NCBI GenBank assembly: GCA_009746045.1
Contig: RPFO01000072.1
Coordinates: 1,895,269-1,959,268 of the forward strand
Length of the DNA stretch: 64,000 nucleotides
Source of the DNA: Mesostigma viride
Taxonomy: Eukaryota > Streptophyta > Mesostigmatophyceae > Mesostigmatales > Mesostigmataceae
Reading direction: 5' to 3'
Under the pieces are notes generated by a model that saw only the letters and a program-made list of their open reading frames with translations, did not search any database and was not told the origin of the DNA. Numbering within the stretch: position 1 is the first letter of the stretch; each line of letters starts with the position of its first letter. A program made the position numbers and the translations under genes. This document shows positions 32,630 through 44,689 of this stretch, piece after piece.

Positions 32630-32726
32630 CTATGAGGACCTCCGAGAGCCCACCGGCGACCCCGGCTAAGAAAGATGCAGGACCTTGCTGCATTGCAGGG
32701 GCGGAGGGCGTGTGGCGTTTCGTCAA
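32630..32726 (-). CDS. Mitochondrial carrier (SLC25) exon 1
   Basis: The exon runs from an ATG at 32,726 (or the internal ATG at 32,693) to the donor ATAG|GTACGA in phase 1. It encodes QQGPASFLAGVAGGLSEVLI, the first half of transmembrane helix 1; the G shared with exon 2 completes GHPFDTVK. Most carriers start just before this helix, which favours 32,693 (328 residues). The upstream start adds 11 residues (339). No upstream in-frame evidence settles it. Confidence 0.8.
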
Positions 32727-33718
32727 TCTGCGGCCTGGCGCTTATAATTCCTCTGAGCTCCGCAAGAACGACGATGTCTCATTGGTAACATGAAAGAGAG
32801 ACAATCTTCCCTGGCATAGCTGACGAAGCAGAAGGTTGCTAAAATCTTTGCCTATATTTCCATCTGACCAAACAAAGTTGATTTCGGATCGCCCAGGTGG
32901 CATCCTGGATAGATGTGCTTGCATGTTGATGACATCATTATTTCTCAAAAGATAGCAGCGCACAACATTTCTTATATTACCGAATACATGTTTGCAATCT
33001 CACGCAAACATCACGAGACTGTATCCGACGGCAAGTGCTGTCGCACGAAAATCCTGACATGCGTTTGTCTTTAAATGGATAGGCGGCACAATTTGCGCGA
33101 GCACGTAATATACGTGCTCTGGATCGACGTCAACTGCTGCACTGCTATGTATGGGATCGATATCTACAACGGTATGCCTGCGCAATGACAACGCACTGGC
33201 AGAGAAGGTGTGCACAATGCATGCAGTTGCCGGGGGTCACGCCCCACCATGCATGGTTGCAGGCGGTTGGAAACAAGGTCCGGTTGCGTGTAAGTTGGTG
33301 TCGCACACCTTAATATAAAATTACTATTACAGCGATTGCGGATTGTTCGTGAATAACAGTTATTTTTGCGTCTGACCCCTAAAAACAACCATCATTCTGA
33401 AACCAGTAACAACCCATGTCTACAACGTGATTTAATTATTAATTATAACAAACAAGCCCCCCCCCCCCAACCTGACGCGAACGCGTCAGCTTTTCCCCCA
33501 CCGCCGATTCTCCTCACCCGCACCCCCGCACCCCCCCACCCACCTAACGGACCCCCCCACACCCCGGCAGCCCGCAGTTCCCCTGCCGCAGTTCGTCGCT
33601 ACTCGCAGTCCAGTCTCCTCGCGGAGGCGACTACGTGGCGTGCCCCCACGCCCCCAATTTCTGCTGTCCGCCAGTGTCCGCCTGGCCCCAATGTAAACGA
33701 ACCCCCACAGAAGCACTC
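32727..33718. other. Intergenic stretch upstream of the carrier gene
   Basis: I see no supported gene. A C-rich, TE-like segment begins near 33,455 with a C10 run. The 33,430-33,719 stretch and 37,377-37,730 were probably one continuous sequence before the LINE inserted, as the target duplication shows. Confidence 0.5.
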
Positions 33719-33733
33719 TCGTCAGCTCATAAT
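33719..33733. repeat. LINE target-site duplication, left copy
   Basis: The 15-mer tcgtcagctcataat is identical to 37,362-37,376 and borders the 3' end of the minus-strand LINE. Confidence 0.85.
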
Positions 33734-33847
33734 TTTTCCGGTGAAATGGGTGTTAGTTTATTTCCATATAACAGTTAAGGTGACCCAGGTATGCCAAAAA
33801 TAGCCTGAAATGCCTAGTTGTGCCTAAATTGGGGTGCCCGCATTAAT

Positions 33848-34327
33848 CACTGCAATACGCTTCCGCGGACACCTTTTTCAGCGGGGAAAGTGCCCCCGGG
33901 CTTCCGGGGCAAATTCAGCAAGCGCTGCGGAACTTAGATACTAAAATTTCGTTTTTGGTTCGTACCGTACAGCCAATCATTTTGCGCCCGGATCAAATTG
34001 TGATCTGGGCACTGAACACGAAAATTTCAGCGGAACGTACGAAACACCAACGCAACTACAGAAAATTTTCAGTGACGAAACTGTAGTACCGTGTACCCAA
34101 GCAAAATGTAGTAGGACTTCGCTAAAATCACGTTCGGAATTTTTCCCCGCAAGATTCCCCCTCAAGATTCCCCCGCACGATTCCCCCCGCTAGGTTCAGG
34201 CTCCAGTCGATGCTCGCCAAATGGCGCAAAAAAAGAAACATATGTTAAAATCAACGGTGCGAATCCTCGTTACCGCTCGGGTAACATTCTCACTCATTTC
34301 GCGTCTCCTACGAACCGTATTGTAGTG
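33848..34327. mobile_element. CACTA-like MITE, copy 1
   Basis: This 480-bp element is nearly identical to 34,875-35,353. The 12-bp termini are CACTGCAATACG and CGTATTGTAGTG (one mismatch), flanked by a 2-bp AT duplication (33,846-33,847 and 34,328-34,329). It is non-coding; chance open frames cross it. It inserted exactly at the stop codon of the LINE ORF. Confidence 0.88.
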
Positions 34328-34874
34328 ATAAGGCGCGCCCTCACCTGCGACCAAGGTAGCCATTGTACTGCCGGTAGATATATCGTCATCCGGCATAAGT
34401 GTAAAGACCTGGTTCATGCCCATGAGTGCATGGAAGACTTTCAGTGGGCTGGGGGTGTCATTGTTAGGGCCCGGGTCCCATACTTTGTGTTGTTCCGTCG
34501 CCAGGAGCCAGTAACGACGCATAGCCAGCCGGTTCCAAGAGGAGATAAACCGGCGGACCACGGCACCTCTCGTGTACGCAGCACGTAACGTGAATACGGT
34601 CTCGTTGCGAACTTGCCATATGGTGTGAAGCATCGTCGTGCGTAGCCATATCCATGCCATCTGGTTGGCTGTGAGGCTCGCGTCCCGTAATCCCGTGATG
34701 CCGAATATAACCGTAGATAGTGTGACGGTGGTGGGGGGAGCTGTAATAGCCATCCACTTGGCCCATATACCCAGCAGCCATTGCCAAACCCCTGCGAGTT
34801 GGCAGTCAAGAAATCTGTGCTCAATTGTTTCACTCATCTGGAAAGTTGCATAAGCACGCCGCCGCGTGGGTGAG

Positions 34875-35353
34875 CACTACAATACGCTTCCGCGGACACC
34901 TTTTTCAGCGGGGAAAGTGCCCCCGGGCTTCCGGGGCAAATTCAGCAAGCGCTGCGGAACTTAGATACTAAAATTTCGTTTTTGGTTCGTACCGTACAGC
35001 CAATCATTTTGCGCCCGGATCAAATTGTGATCTGGGCACTGAACACAAAAATTTCAGCGGAACGTACGAAAAACCAACGCAACTACAGAAAATTTTCAGT
35101 GACGAAACTGTAGTACCGTGTACCAAGCAAAGTATAGTAGGACTTCGCTAAAATCACGTTCGGAATTTTTCCCCGCAAGATTCCCCCGCAAGATTCCCCC
35201 GCACGATTCCCCCCGCTAGGTTCAGGCTCCAGTCGATGCTCGCCAAATGGCGCAAAAAAAGAAACATATGTTAAAATCAACGGTGCAAATCCTCGTTACC
35301 GCTCGGGTAACATTCTCACTCATTTCGCGTCTCCTACGAACCGTATTGTAGTG
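34875..35353. mobile_element. CACTA-like MITE, copy 2
   Basis: This 479-bp element has perfect 12-bp inverted termini CACTACAATACG / CGTATTGTAGTG and a 2-bp AG duplication (34,873-34,874 and 35,354-35,355). Removing it with one AG restores the LINE frame across the site (QLHHRY to SPTRRRAYATF), which proves it is an insertion. Confidence 0.9.
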
Positions 35354-37361
35354 AGTACCGGTGGTGCAGTTGGGAATTGACCCCGATGGCCCGATGCATA
35401 AGCAGGTGCTGGACGTCGGTGGCCCGCTTGTCAACCAATGGGTGATCAACTGCCAAGGTAATGTTCTTGATCCAGGTGTAGCCCGGCCACTCGGGGTGCC
35501 AGCGCAGGCGACCCGGGTGCATCCTATGATTTTTATGTAGAAGTAGCCGGTATCCCCAGTCTGCCGTGTACTCGAAAAGGCACTTCGTCATGGGGGTGCC
35601 GCCCGCAGATGTGAGGACCCACCCAAATTCTAGCGGGTCTAGAGCAAGCGTGTCCAGTCGCCCCTTGCCAACATCATGTAGCCATGTGGTGTCGCGTATC
35701 ACCGACTGTGGTGGGGTCCAGGGGTAACATGCACGCCTGTGACAGTGACCACGGGACCGCTCGAATGCGGTGACATTGAAATGCTGGAATGTAGGCGTAC
35801 GATGTAATCAATTTGCCGAGAAGTCCTTGACCGTCTGGTGTCTCCTGGAGCAATTGTATGGTAACGCACGTCGACGCGACCGCAACGATGCAGCCCTTAT
35901 GTACGGACGTGTCGCGATCCGGGTAATAGCTCACCCATTCCCCGATTTGTAGGGGTTTGCGCGAGGTTGTCATGAGGGTATGCCATCCTGCGGGAATTGC
36001 TTGTAGAAGGTTGTCCCAAGCTGGTCGGCTGGGCATGTTTGCGATCCACGCGCTGATTTCCGTGTATGTCAGAAGGCGATATCGGTCACCGTCAGCCGCG
36101 TATAAATCGATGATTCGCGTAACTGGCGGGTGGCCGTCAAAAAGCCCTCATATGGGTTGCGGCCGCTTAAAACACCAAACACATTATGCTCACTATCGCG
36201 CAGCAAATCATTGAAATATAATGGTTGGCGTGCCACCTCTTCCCTCGTGGTAGGGTGAGCAATTCTGTCCGGTTTTAGGTTCTTAAAACCTTTCCACATA
36301 CGTGCCCAGTACCATGGTAAGCCTTTGTACGAAGTGAGCGCACATGTAAGTATTGCTGCCCCCAAGTGCCATGATGTACCATTGGTGTGGGTATAGGTTG
36401 TGGCAAAAGCTTCTTGTGCCAACATACAACCAGGGTGTGCGTTTACGCCTATGAACGCGGTTAAGATCTGTTTGGTGTACACTGACCATAAACGCCACTC
36501 CATATTATGTAAGCCCAAGCCTCCTTGAACCCATGGCATATAGGACATGTCCCGATCGATCCATCCCGGCACCGTGTGTGTTATGATACCCTGCTGTTTC
36601 CAAACAAAATTGCTGCCGATTCGTTGGATGATCTTGGTGGTGTACTCGTTAGGTGGGTGACCTTGGCAGTAGTAGAGCACTTTGGAGAATAACATTTGGT
36701 TGGTGAGGAGGACCCTGCCCCGTAGGCTGAGACGGGGAACCGCTGCCCATCTTGATGCCGCTTGGAGCATGCCTGTGAGCTTGCCACTGTGTGTTGTGTT
36801 GTCATACAAAAAGGTGGGGTGTTCAGCAGACGTCCATCCATAGTGCAGCCGATAGGGCAGTTGTGTAATAGGTGGTGACCGTCTGGCTGGACCCATGTCA
36901 CAGGCAGATTAGGGAGTGATAAGCGGGGGGAGGATCCTCTCCCGATGTGCAGCCCCGTGGACTTTTGCACGTTACACCGCTGTTGAGAGGCCATAGAGTA
37001 TGTCGTGATATTCTCCATGATAGCATGCACATCGGTAGTGGAGGTACAGACATTAGTGGTGTCATCAACATAAGCAGTTTGGAACAAACCTCGCGGTTTA
37101 CCTTGGATGGGGAAGCCCCTGATCCTGTTGTCGCGAGCGTGCAAAAAGAACAGCCCGGCATGCGCAAGAAGAAACAGGAGCGGGGACATGCAGTCGCCTT
37201 GTGGGAGTGACCTAGAGCTAGTGCCTGTGCGTGAGAAGTGCCCGTTTAGGAGTAGGGTCCATGAGAGCGATTTAATCATACCGATGGTGACATCCGTGAA
37301 AGTGCCACCAAATCCGAAACCGCGCAATGTCTTCTCGAGGTAGTCCCAACACATGCGATCA

Positions 37362-37376
37362 TCGTCAGCTCATAAT
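37362..37376. repeat. LINE target-site duplication, right copy
   Basis: The 15-mer tcgtcagctcataat is identical to 33,719-33,733 and borders the truncated 5' end of the LINE. Confidence 0.85.
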
Positions 37377-37740
37377 CACTCGGCCGTTCAGTTCTCCCTC
37401 TCGCGGCAGCTTATATTTCCCTTTCCTTCTGTTCGCTGCTACTCTCATCCTCCCCCAAGCCCGAGGAGTCTTCCCGTCTCTTCGACAGTTCACTCGATTC
37501 GTCGCTACTCCTTTCCCTCCCCTAGCCCTTCTTCCCCTCATTCGCGGTAACTCAGTACGATTCAGTTCAGTCTCTCTTTGTGCCCCTACGTGGCATTTTC
37601 GCTTAGTATTCCTTAGTTCTCAGAGGCCGCTCCCCGGCCCCCCCCCGCGCCACTTCCCCTGCGTTTGCCACCGGAACTACCCGCCCCGCGCCACTTCCCC
37701 TGCGTTTTGCCACCGGAACTCCAAGCAGAGAGTTGTTTTT

Positions 37741-38655
37741 CAACATATATACTAAAGCTTGTAAAACGCAGCCTTGGCACAATTTTAGCTAACACTCTTT
37801 CGAACGGCTTTCGGCTCCAGCCACTCAGCGGCGCGACTTACGGTCCGCTTGACGAATGAGCTGCGCGAAATTTCGTTGCGACCAATCACGAAAAGGTCAA
37901 ACCACGGCGTCCATATTATCAGGGTTTTTGTGCGTTACATCCAGATGATGAGCCATTTGGCAGAGGTCCGTATGCCCAGATGGCTCCTACTAGAAAACTC
38001 TGCGATTTCCTGTGTTCGCGAGCTCCAGATATAACCGTCGCAAACTTTTGGGCTGTTGGACCAAACTTTCCATTAACGAAATCCCGTTACAAACGCGCGG
38101 GAAGCTCACACGTGGATTTTCCTCTGCTCCACCGCTTTTAAGCGATTTCCCCCTGCTGTCTGCGGGTTTGGCGAGGTCACTCATCCCCGCGCGCATCGCG
38201 CTCACGTGCAGGGGTAGCAGTCAATCTGGAGCTTGAACTCCGCAAGTAGTTCGCGAGCTCCGTCCACTGCGCGGTTGCGCAGTTTGTCCGTCCCTTGTTA
38301 GCAATGTACATATTGTGCAACTTCTCGTAAAATTGTTTACGTAGACTTCAGGCGCCAAAGGCACACCTCACCATACGATTGCTCGTGACGTACCGGGATC
38401 GAACCTTCATAGGCCTTCTAATGTATGTCGGAATTTTTTCCTTCATCCTTTTTCCAAACTCCATGAATCTTGTGGTCGAAACTTTAAAGCTAGCGCGCGC
38501 TCCTTGGCGGGACTAGTGCCACTTGGCACTCGACGGAGGTACGTGGTGACTCACATCTCCCTAGCCGGGGCTCCCTGGCCGGGGACCGGCCACAAAAAGT
38601 ACAAGCTCTACAGTAATGTCTACTGTAATGTCGCGGGCGAAGCCCGCAAAACTTG
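37741..38655 (+). mobile_element. 0.9-kb repeat family, tandem copy 1
   Basis: It runs from caacatatatactaaagc to a terminal gcgggcgaagcccgc stem-loop followed by aaaacttgt. It is about 90 percent or more identical to the next unit and, inverted, to 58,800-60,652. There is no coding sequence that I recognise. The hairpin near the 3' end recalls Helitrons, but the end is CTTG, not CTRR. Confidence 0.8.
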
Positions 38656-38656
38656 T

Positions 38657-39551
38657 CAACATATATACTAAAGCTTGTAAAACGCAGCCTTGGCACAATT
38701 TTAGCTAACACTCTTTCGAACGGCTTTAGGCTCCAGCCACTCAGCGGCGCGACTTACAGTCCGCTTGACGAATCAGCTGCGCGAAATTTCGTTGCGACCA
38801 ATCACGAAAAGGTCAAACCACGGCATCCATATTATCACGGTTTTTGTGCGTTACATCCAGATGAGCCATTTGGCAGAGGTCCGTATGCCCAGATTGCGCC
38901 AGGAGCCAAACTCTGCGATGTCCTGTGTTTGCGAGCTCCAGATATAACCGTCGCAAACTTTTGGGCTGTTGGACCAAACTTTCTGTTGGCGAACCAGTTA
39001 CAAACGCGCAGGAAGCGCACACGTGGATTTTCCTCTGCTCCACCGCTTGTAAGCGATTTCCCCCTGCTGTCTGCGGGTTTGGCGAGGTCACTCATCCCCG
39101 CGCGCATCGCGCTCCCGTGCAGGGGTAGCAGTCAATCTGGAGCTTGAACTCCGCAAGTAGTTCGCGAGCTCCGTCCACTGCGCGGTTGCGCAGTTTGTCC
39201 CTTTGTAGCATAGTTTGTACATATTGTATAACTTCTGCTAAAGTCGGTTGCGTAGACTTCAGGCGCCAAGGCACACCTCATCATACGATTGATCATGACG
39301 AACCGGGTTCAAACCTTCATAGGCCTTCCATCGCATTTCTGATTTTTTTCCTTCACACTTTTGCCAAACTCCATGAATCTTGTGGTCGAAACTCTAAAGC
39401 TAGCGCGCGCTCCTTGGCGGGACTAGCGCCACTTAGCACTCGACCGAGGTACGTGGTGACTCACATCTCCCTAGCCGGGGCTCCCTGGCCGGGGACCGGC
39501 CACAATAAGTACAAGCTCTAATGTCGCGGGCGAAGCCCGCAAAACTTGTTA
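38657..39551 (+). mobile_element. 0.9-kb repeat family, tandem copy 2
   Basis: This head-to-tail second copy has the same start (caacatatatactaaagc) and the same terminal stem-loop (39,523-39,540) then aaaacttgtt. The junction with copy 1 is direct. Confidence 0.8.
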
Positions 39552-39852
39552 ATACACCTAATTATATGCAAATTACCTATCCAGGCAAATGGCGCCAGGC
39601 GCACTGCACTCTTGCACTGGCAGAGGGCACTTCGCACTGGGCAGCGCGCAGCGCGCAGCGCGTCTGCGGCTCTTGCGCCTAGACATATGATTGTGAATCC
39701 AGCACTTCACAGCACTTCACCGGCCCCTTGGTCAATCCTGTTGTACTGCCTGCAGCTGATGTTTCAACTCCTGCATACCTACTTGGCTTTGCCCGTGGGG
39801 ACCAGGCCTAAATATAACTCTTGTCGGATAACTGGCGTGGGAATAAACTTAC

Positions 39853-39880
39853 CGACTGACTGACTGACTGACTGACTGAT
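39853..39880. repeat. (gact)n microsatellite
   Basis: About six gact units follow gggaataaacttacc. A related gcgggaataaactcaacc string occurs at 63,499, suggesting a shared repeat tail. Confidence 0.8.
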
Positions 39881-42144
39881 TGCGACTTGACTCTTGAGCG
39901 GTCATTCTGGACGCGTCCAGGATTACGATAGTACGAACGTCCGCTGAAGTGTTGACACAGCTCGTCCTCCGTGCAGAAAAATATTACGGGGTTCAGCCGT
40001 TTCTGAAAAGATGGCCCAGAATTACCTCCACTGGCTCCGTCCGTATGCCGGGTCTCAAGTACGATGCAAGACGAGCCTTCCATGTGCTGATGGATAATTT
40101 TCTCAGATCACGAATCGCGATGGCAACTGCGCGGCGGTTCCCTCGCGGTTCGCGCTTTCCTGTGTGGCCAAAATGAAGGCCTAGAAGTTGCACGAGATCC
40201 GCAGTCGGGCGCTGCTGTCTTCGTCAAGTCATTTCGAGAAATGCCATCACATCAATGTCACTTCCAGCACGCCACAATCTGCAGATCTGCGAGCATGGCA
40301 GGCAACGTTGGGATCGAATGTCTCCGACTATGTTATTTGAATACGCTCGAAACAAGCGCCGCGAAGTATTCGTGTGATCGAGACGTTTCTGGAATGAAGG
40401 CACCGGCTGCGGAGGAATGCACCCCACCGTCGTCACCATGGAGTTGCGCAGAGTCGATGTCGTGTAGCGATGGCTGCTCCACGCCATCGTCGTCACACAC
40501 GGCGAGCCCGACTGAGCCCCCTGTGCTAGGCTTGCGGTATCAGTGGGAGAAGTGCGAAAGCAGGCGCATGTTAAGTCCGGTTGCTGGAATGTGCTCGAAA
40601 AGGCCAAAGAGCCGCACATTGAGTGGGCGACGGGTTTCGCCCCCGTCGAGAGCCGATATCGAGTCGTTTCTTAAAAAGCATTCTGGCATGACTAGGAGAT
40701 GCTGCCATGGAGCGGGGATTTTGATGTGGTGATCCATTTTCAAGGCCGAGAGCAAGAAGAGCAAGGCCCGTGCGTAAACTTAGTTCGATACCGTGCGGCA
40801 GTCGGCACAGGAGGCTCGACAGGAACGGCGTCACCCACGTGGAACGTGGGCTGACGCCTTATTTCATCCTCTGCCGTATTGAATACCCAGGAGCGTGTCC
40901 TGGCGCGCGCCCATGTTACCATCTCCTGACGTTGGGTCGCTGACCCCATTTCGCACCCATTCAACGAGAATCGGTGTAGGACCGACGGGGCTCTTTCTCG
41001 GAGTGAGTGCTTGGCGGCCCGGGACGTCCTGCGGGTTGTGAGGGGTTTGGCAGTCTTCCGCACATAGCAACAAGTCAGCCATTTTATGTAAAGTATGTGT
41101 ACTTGGGGAAGGATCTGCGGTTGATGGGGTGCTACCTTCACGGTCTTTCTGCCGGGAAAGGAGGCGTTTTTGTCTACATTTGGCAGAGGTTGACCGAGTT
41201 GCTCCGACTATGCTGGAGCCTTTCAGACTAGTGCCAGAGCCGCTGGATGGGTGGTCCCAAGGGCGATTCCACCCACCAGCTGAGAAGTACATCCACCCCA
41301 TGGTCATGCAAGAAGGACATTATGAATAAGAGAAAACGAACGCAGTCCTTGCTTGTACACATAGGTAATGGGGGTAGCGCAGATACGTGTACTGTATACC
41401 TGCGCATGTCACGCACAAACAAAAAGTTTGTAAGACTCCCGTGCATGGTTGTGTGCCTTTTGGAGAAACGGACTTGAAAGTCTCACGCAGACAGGGAACC
41501 GGTTTTATTATGGCATGCTGACGGGTTGTATTTTATTGGTTCACACAATAATGCCAGCAGCTGCAAGCTTGGCCAGGCTGTACATATTTTTTTGGCTGCC
41601 CAGGCTGCTATTTTGCTGACACCTCTGGGGTGCGTAGCTTTTCAAGATAGTGAAGACATCGCTGCTATTGAGAATGCCTATCTACTTAATTAACTATGGG
41701 CAATTGTTGAAAATGTGTCATTATCAAATATGCATTAATCTTCATTTAATCAATCTTCTGAAATTAATTAATGCATCCGCGTCAAATATGCAAACTAGGG
41801 AAAAGAAACATTCAGCGGCTACAGATGTGCTTACATTGACCACCGTACTATCCTCGGCGCTGTCATGAAGGTGATGCTGGATTTACGGTGATGGAATGCA
41901 ATATACGAGAAAGCTCGTAACTTTTGATTCAGGTCATGAAATTACACGTACCGGGTTGGTTGCAATAGAATCGTCTTCTCAAGACGAACACGTTGATACC
42001 ATTTCCGGCAGCCATCGCCCCAGATTTCGTGAGCTAGATCAGAAAACTCAACAAGCCTGTGGGGGCTCCGCGTGTGACCAAGTATGGCATTCATAGCGAT
42101 TCGGGCCGCGGTGCCCACACCCCTGTAACTAGGACCTAGATAGC
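39881..42144. other. Stretch with no supported gene
   Basis: Minus-strand frames carry a recurrent SFQKRL or FKKRL motif (about 40,020, 40,390 and 40,660), which hints at a degenerate internal repeat or a decayed gene. I recognise no family. AT-rich sequence lies at 41,640-41,870. Confidence 0.4.
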
Positions 42145-42149
42145 TTACA

Positions 42150-42720
42150 CCATCCATTCCATGTCCGCAATGAGGACCTGTACCAGGGCATGCCCTATAT
42201 CACCAGCACCATTAAGCAACGCCGCCTGCAGCTTGTAGGGCACCTAGCTCGCACCAATCAGGTAGACACCTCACGTGGCCCCCCCGCAGGACTGCGACCA
42301 GCCCAGCCTGGCCGGCACCTCCTGACGTGGGCTGGGCCTAGTGATGTTAGACGCCGCAAGGCCCGCACCTTCAAGGAACAGCTAGTAGAGGACATGGGGG
42401 GCCTCGGCCTCTCCGTGATTTGGAAGAAGATGATGGACAAGGCCAAGTGGGCCCAGGTCATAGAGGACAATGAGCCCCCCCCAGTGGGGAAGCGCCCGCG
42501 TGTGCAATCCCGCGGGAGACACGCCAGATAGCTCCCCCTCGGGCAGCGTGAGGCTGCCTAGATAGATGTTGTAGTTAGAATGCTGTTAGATAGATGTATT
42601 ATGTAGCCAATGTAGATAGATTAGACCGGTAGGAATGTTTGCACCCATCCATCCATCCATCCATCGGGGTTAATGCTCCGTGACTCCCCAACGGGAGCAC
42701 GAGTCTAATCAATTAATTAA
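42150..42720 (+). mobile_element. LINE 3'-end fragment, copy with complete C-terminus
   Basis: It encodes VRNEDLYQG, then RRLQLVGHLARTNQVDTSRG, and ends KRPRVQSRGRHAR stop (42,529-42,531). This is the C-terminal part of a non-LTR reverse transcriptase protein, matching 45,160-45,340. The 3' UTR contains (tagatagatg)n, (catc)n and ggggttaatgctccgtgact, and ends in (aatt)n at about 42,706-42,725. The copy is 5'-truncated. Confidence 0.8.
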
Positions 42721-42849
42721 TTAATCCATTCCATCCCATGTTCCCCTCCCACTGAGGACTTATGCTCACGTGACGCAGTCACGTGTCTATTAAATTAATT
42801 AATCAGAAAACTGGGCACAGGCAGAGTTTGTCTTTTCCGGATCCGAGCT

Positions 42850-44300
42850 ATGGCGGAATCACAGCCAGCAGCCTCCCATCCTCACGCAGATGGGGAGGAA
42901 ACCGCGCCCACCACCATTTCGCAGCTGCTAGCAGATGCGGAAACTTTAGCGACGCAGCCACCGTCTGACGAGGCGGCCATTCACGCCTCCTCCGAGCGGC
43001 ATTGCTCCGGACCAGCCGACGAGATGGATAGCCAGATCCCTCCGCCATCGGCTGCTTTTTCCAGCGAGGTAATCCGTGAGGAAGACCCCCTGGACGACGC
43101 TATCGACGACGTTGTTTTTAACCCAGCGTCTTTCATGCCCGGGCTGGTTAATTGTATATCCTAGCACTCGTGAGTTCTTTTCGCTTACCGCCGAGCAGGC
43201 GCAGGCCATATCCTGCGCTATATGGCCGACCACGAACTTGCGAACTATTCTCCAGGCAGGCCAGGCGACACCATTCCAGTGGAAGATATTGCCGAACTGG
43301 ATGAGCGGCCACAGCTTCGACTTTCTGTATTTTTGAGCCACGCGCAGGCCCCATGCCTTCGGGCACTCGTTGCCGCTTTCCAAGACGCCGAGCACGGCCC
43401 CGCCAACACTCCTAGTGCTTCCCCGGAAGCAGACCTGCAACACCTCAACCAGAAAGTCGAGGACATGGCTGCCCAGCTAGGCGTCCTGTCAACTGCTCTG
43501 CGCCAGGACACGTACCGCCGAGCTACGCCATGCTGGTGCGCACCAGCATGGCTGAGGTGAAGGCAGCCCTGGCCACCTCGCCCCAGCAAGCCGCCCCATC
43601 GCCTCCCAGCTATGCCACCATGGTGAAGCAGGCGGACATTGCTAACATGATGGCGGACGCTGCACGGAGGGGGGCAGCGGCCCACAAGACCGCAGTTGAG
43701 GACGACCAACGATCACGCAGTATTGTGGTACGTTATTTCGAGGTCGTGGGTCACCCGGAAACGGACCTCATGCTTGCACAACGCCTGCACCAGAGCCTCA
43801 TAGCTAGTGGGCCGGCTTCATGTGGGCAACGAACGCATCCGCATTGAGTCGGCAGCATGGATGGCAGGCCAAACTGGCCCCATCCGCGTGACCTTCACCA
43901 CGAGCGTGGCCAGCAAGGTGAAAGTCGATCCTGCAGGCCCGCAAGCTCCTGGGCGGGAGAAACGCGCCCAGCCTCAACGATCTACTCTCCCCAGCCCAGC
44001 TCGTCATCAAGAACGGCTTGCTGGGCAGCACTTGAGGCAGCGGTCCAGGCCAGGCACGATGGCATTCGCACCTACGGACGTCCGCCTTGTCAACGACACC
44101 CCCGTACGTTCTTTTCATCGACGGCTTCCAAGCGCATGGCTGTGCAAGCTCCTAACAAGCGGCCCATGCAAGCCACGCTCCAAGCCAGCCCCAGCTGCAT
44201 CGATCGTCGTCGTCAACGCACGTCCCCGGTATGGCCATGGAGGGCGCCCGGTAACCTTGGGCACACCCTCGCGGCCTCGCGGTACAATAGGCTTTGGGCA
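42850..44300 (+). pseudogene. Degenerate LINE ORF1-like gene
   Basis: An ATG at 42,850 opens MAESQPAASHPHADGEE, followed by an acidic N-terminus. After a frame change the text reads FFSLTAEQAQAISCAIWPTT, then a coiled-coil-like LQHLNQKVEDMAAQLGVLST and RSRSIVVRYFEVVGHPETD with LAQRLHQSLIASG, the RRM-like core of LINE ORF1 proteins. A piece at about 43,805-43,930 (RIRIESAAWMAGQTGPIRVT) completes that core. At least three frame changes are needed. It resembles 25.4-26.8 kb and belongs to the same broad family. Confidence 0.6.
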
Positions 44301-44554
44301 CAACCTTTATTAATTAATAAACAAGCCCTTTCCATCCTCATGTCGCACCGTGCGAGCATGACCAGGATGCAAGGTCGCCAGGCACGCCACGGGCAACCCT
44401 CCCGCCAATTTACCAGCCTCACACGCCTCCTGGCCCGCCTTGAGCAGGATGAGGCTCAGTCGACACGCCGGCGACCCCAGACAGGACGGAGACGACGCAT
44501 ATCCGCCCTGAAAGAAAGACTCCATGCGTTGACAAGCATCAGTAACCCCAATAT

Positions 44555-44581
44555 CCCCCCCCCCCCCCCCCCCCCCCCCCC
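44555..44581. repeat. C27 homopolymer
   Basis: An uninterrupted run of 27 C follows aatat and precedes tactacacc. It separates the ORF1 remnant from the RT remnant. Confidence 0.9.
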
Positions 44582-44689
44582 TACTACACCTCCACCCCCA
44601 CCTCCAGCCGCTACCCTTCTCCACCCCCACCTCCACCCCCACCCCCCCGCTAATAGGGCAACGGCCCGCCATTCTTGGTATTGCAAGCT

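Larger units (their letters stand above)
33734..37361 (-). mobile_element. Truncated LINE with 15-bp target duplication
   Basis: The direct repeat tcgtcagctcataat flanks the insertion (33,719-33,733 and 37,362-37,376). Reading right to left it encodes a reverse transcriptase: PQGDCMSPLLFLLAHAGL, then the YVDDTT active site at about 37,060, and a thumb region with SKVLYYCQGHPPNEYTTKII. The 3' part carries a zf-RVT-like segment (SETIEHRFLDCQLAGVWQWL). Frame changes near 36,890, 36,050 and 35,690 make it inactive. The 5' end with endonuclease and ORF1 is missing. Two CACTA-like MITEs sit inside it. Without them the ORF would end VAGEGAPY and then TAA. Confidence 0.88.

Noticed and set aside
34196-34330. 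Conserved C-terminal tail HYNTVRRRREMSENV shared by two LINE frames
   Set aside because: It is the chance translation of the two CACTA-like MITE copies; the true LINE ORF ends before them.
38380-39320. tRNA-like B box (ggttcgatccc on the minus strand) in the 0.9-kb repeats
   Set aside because: Only one copy fits the B box well, there is no matching A box at the right distance and no cloverleaf.
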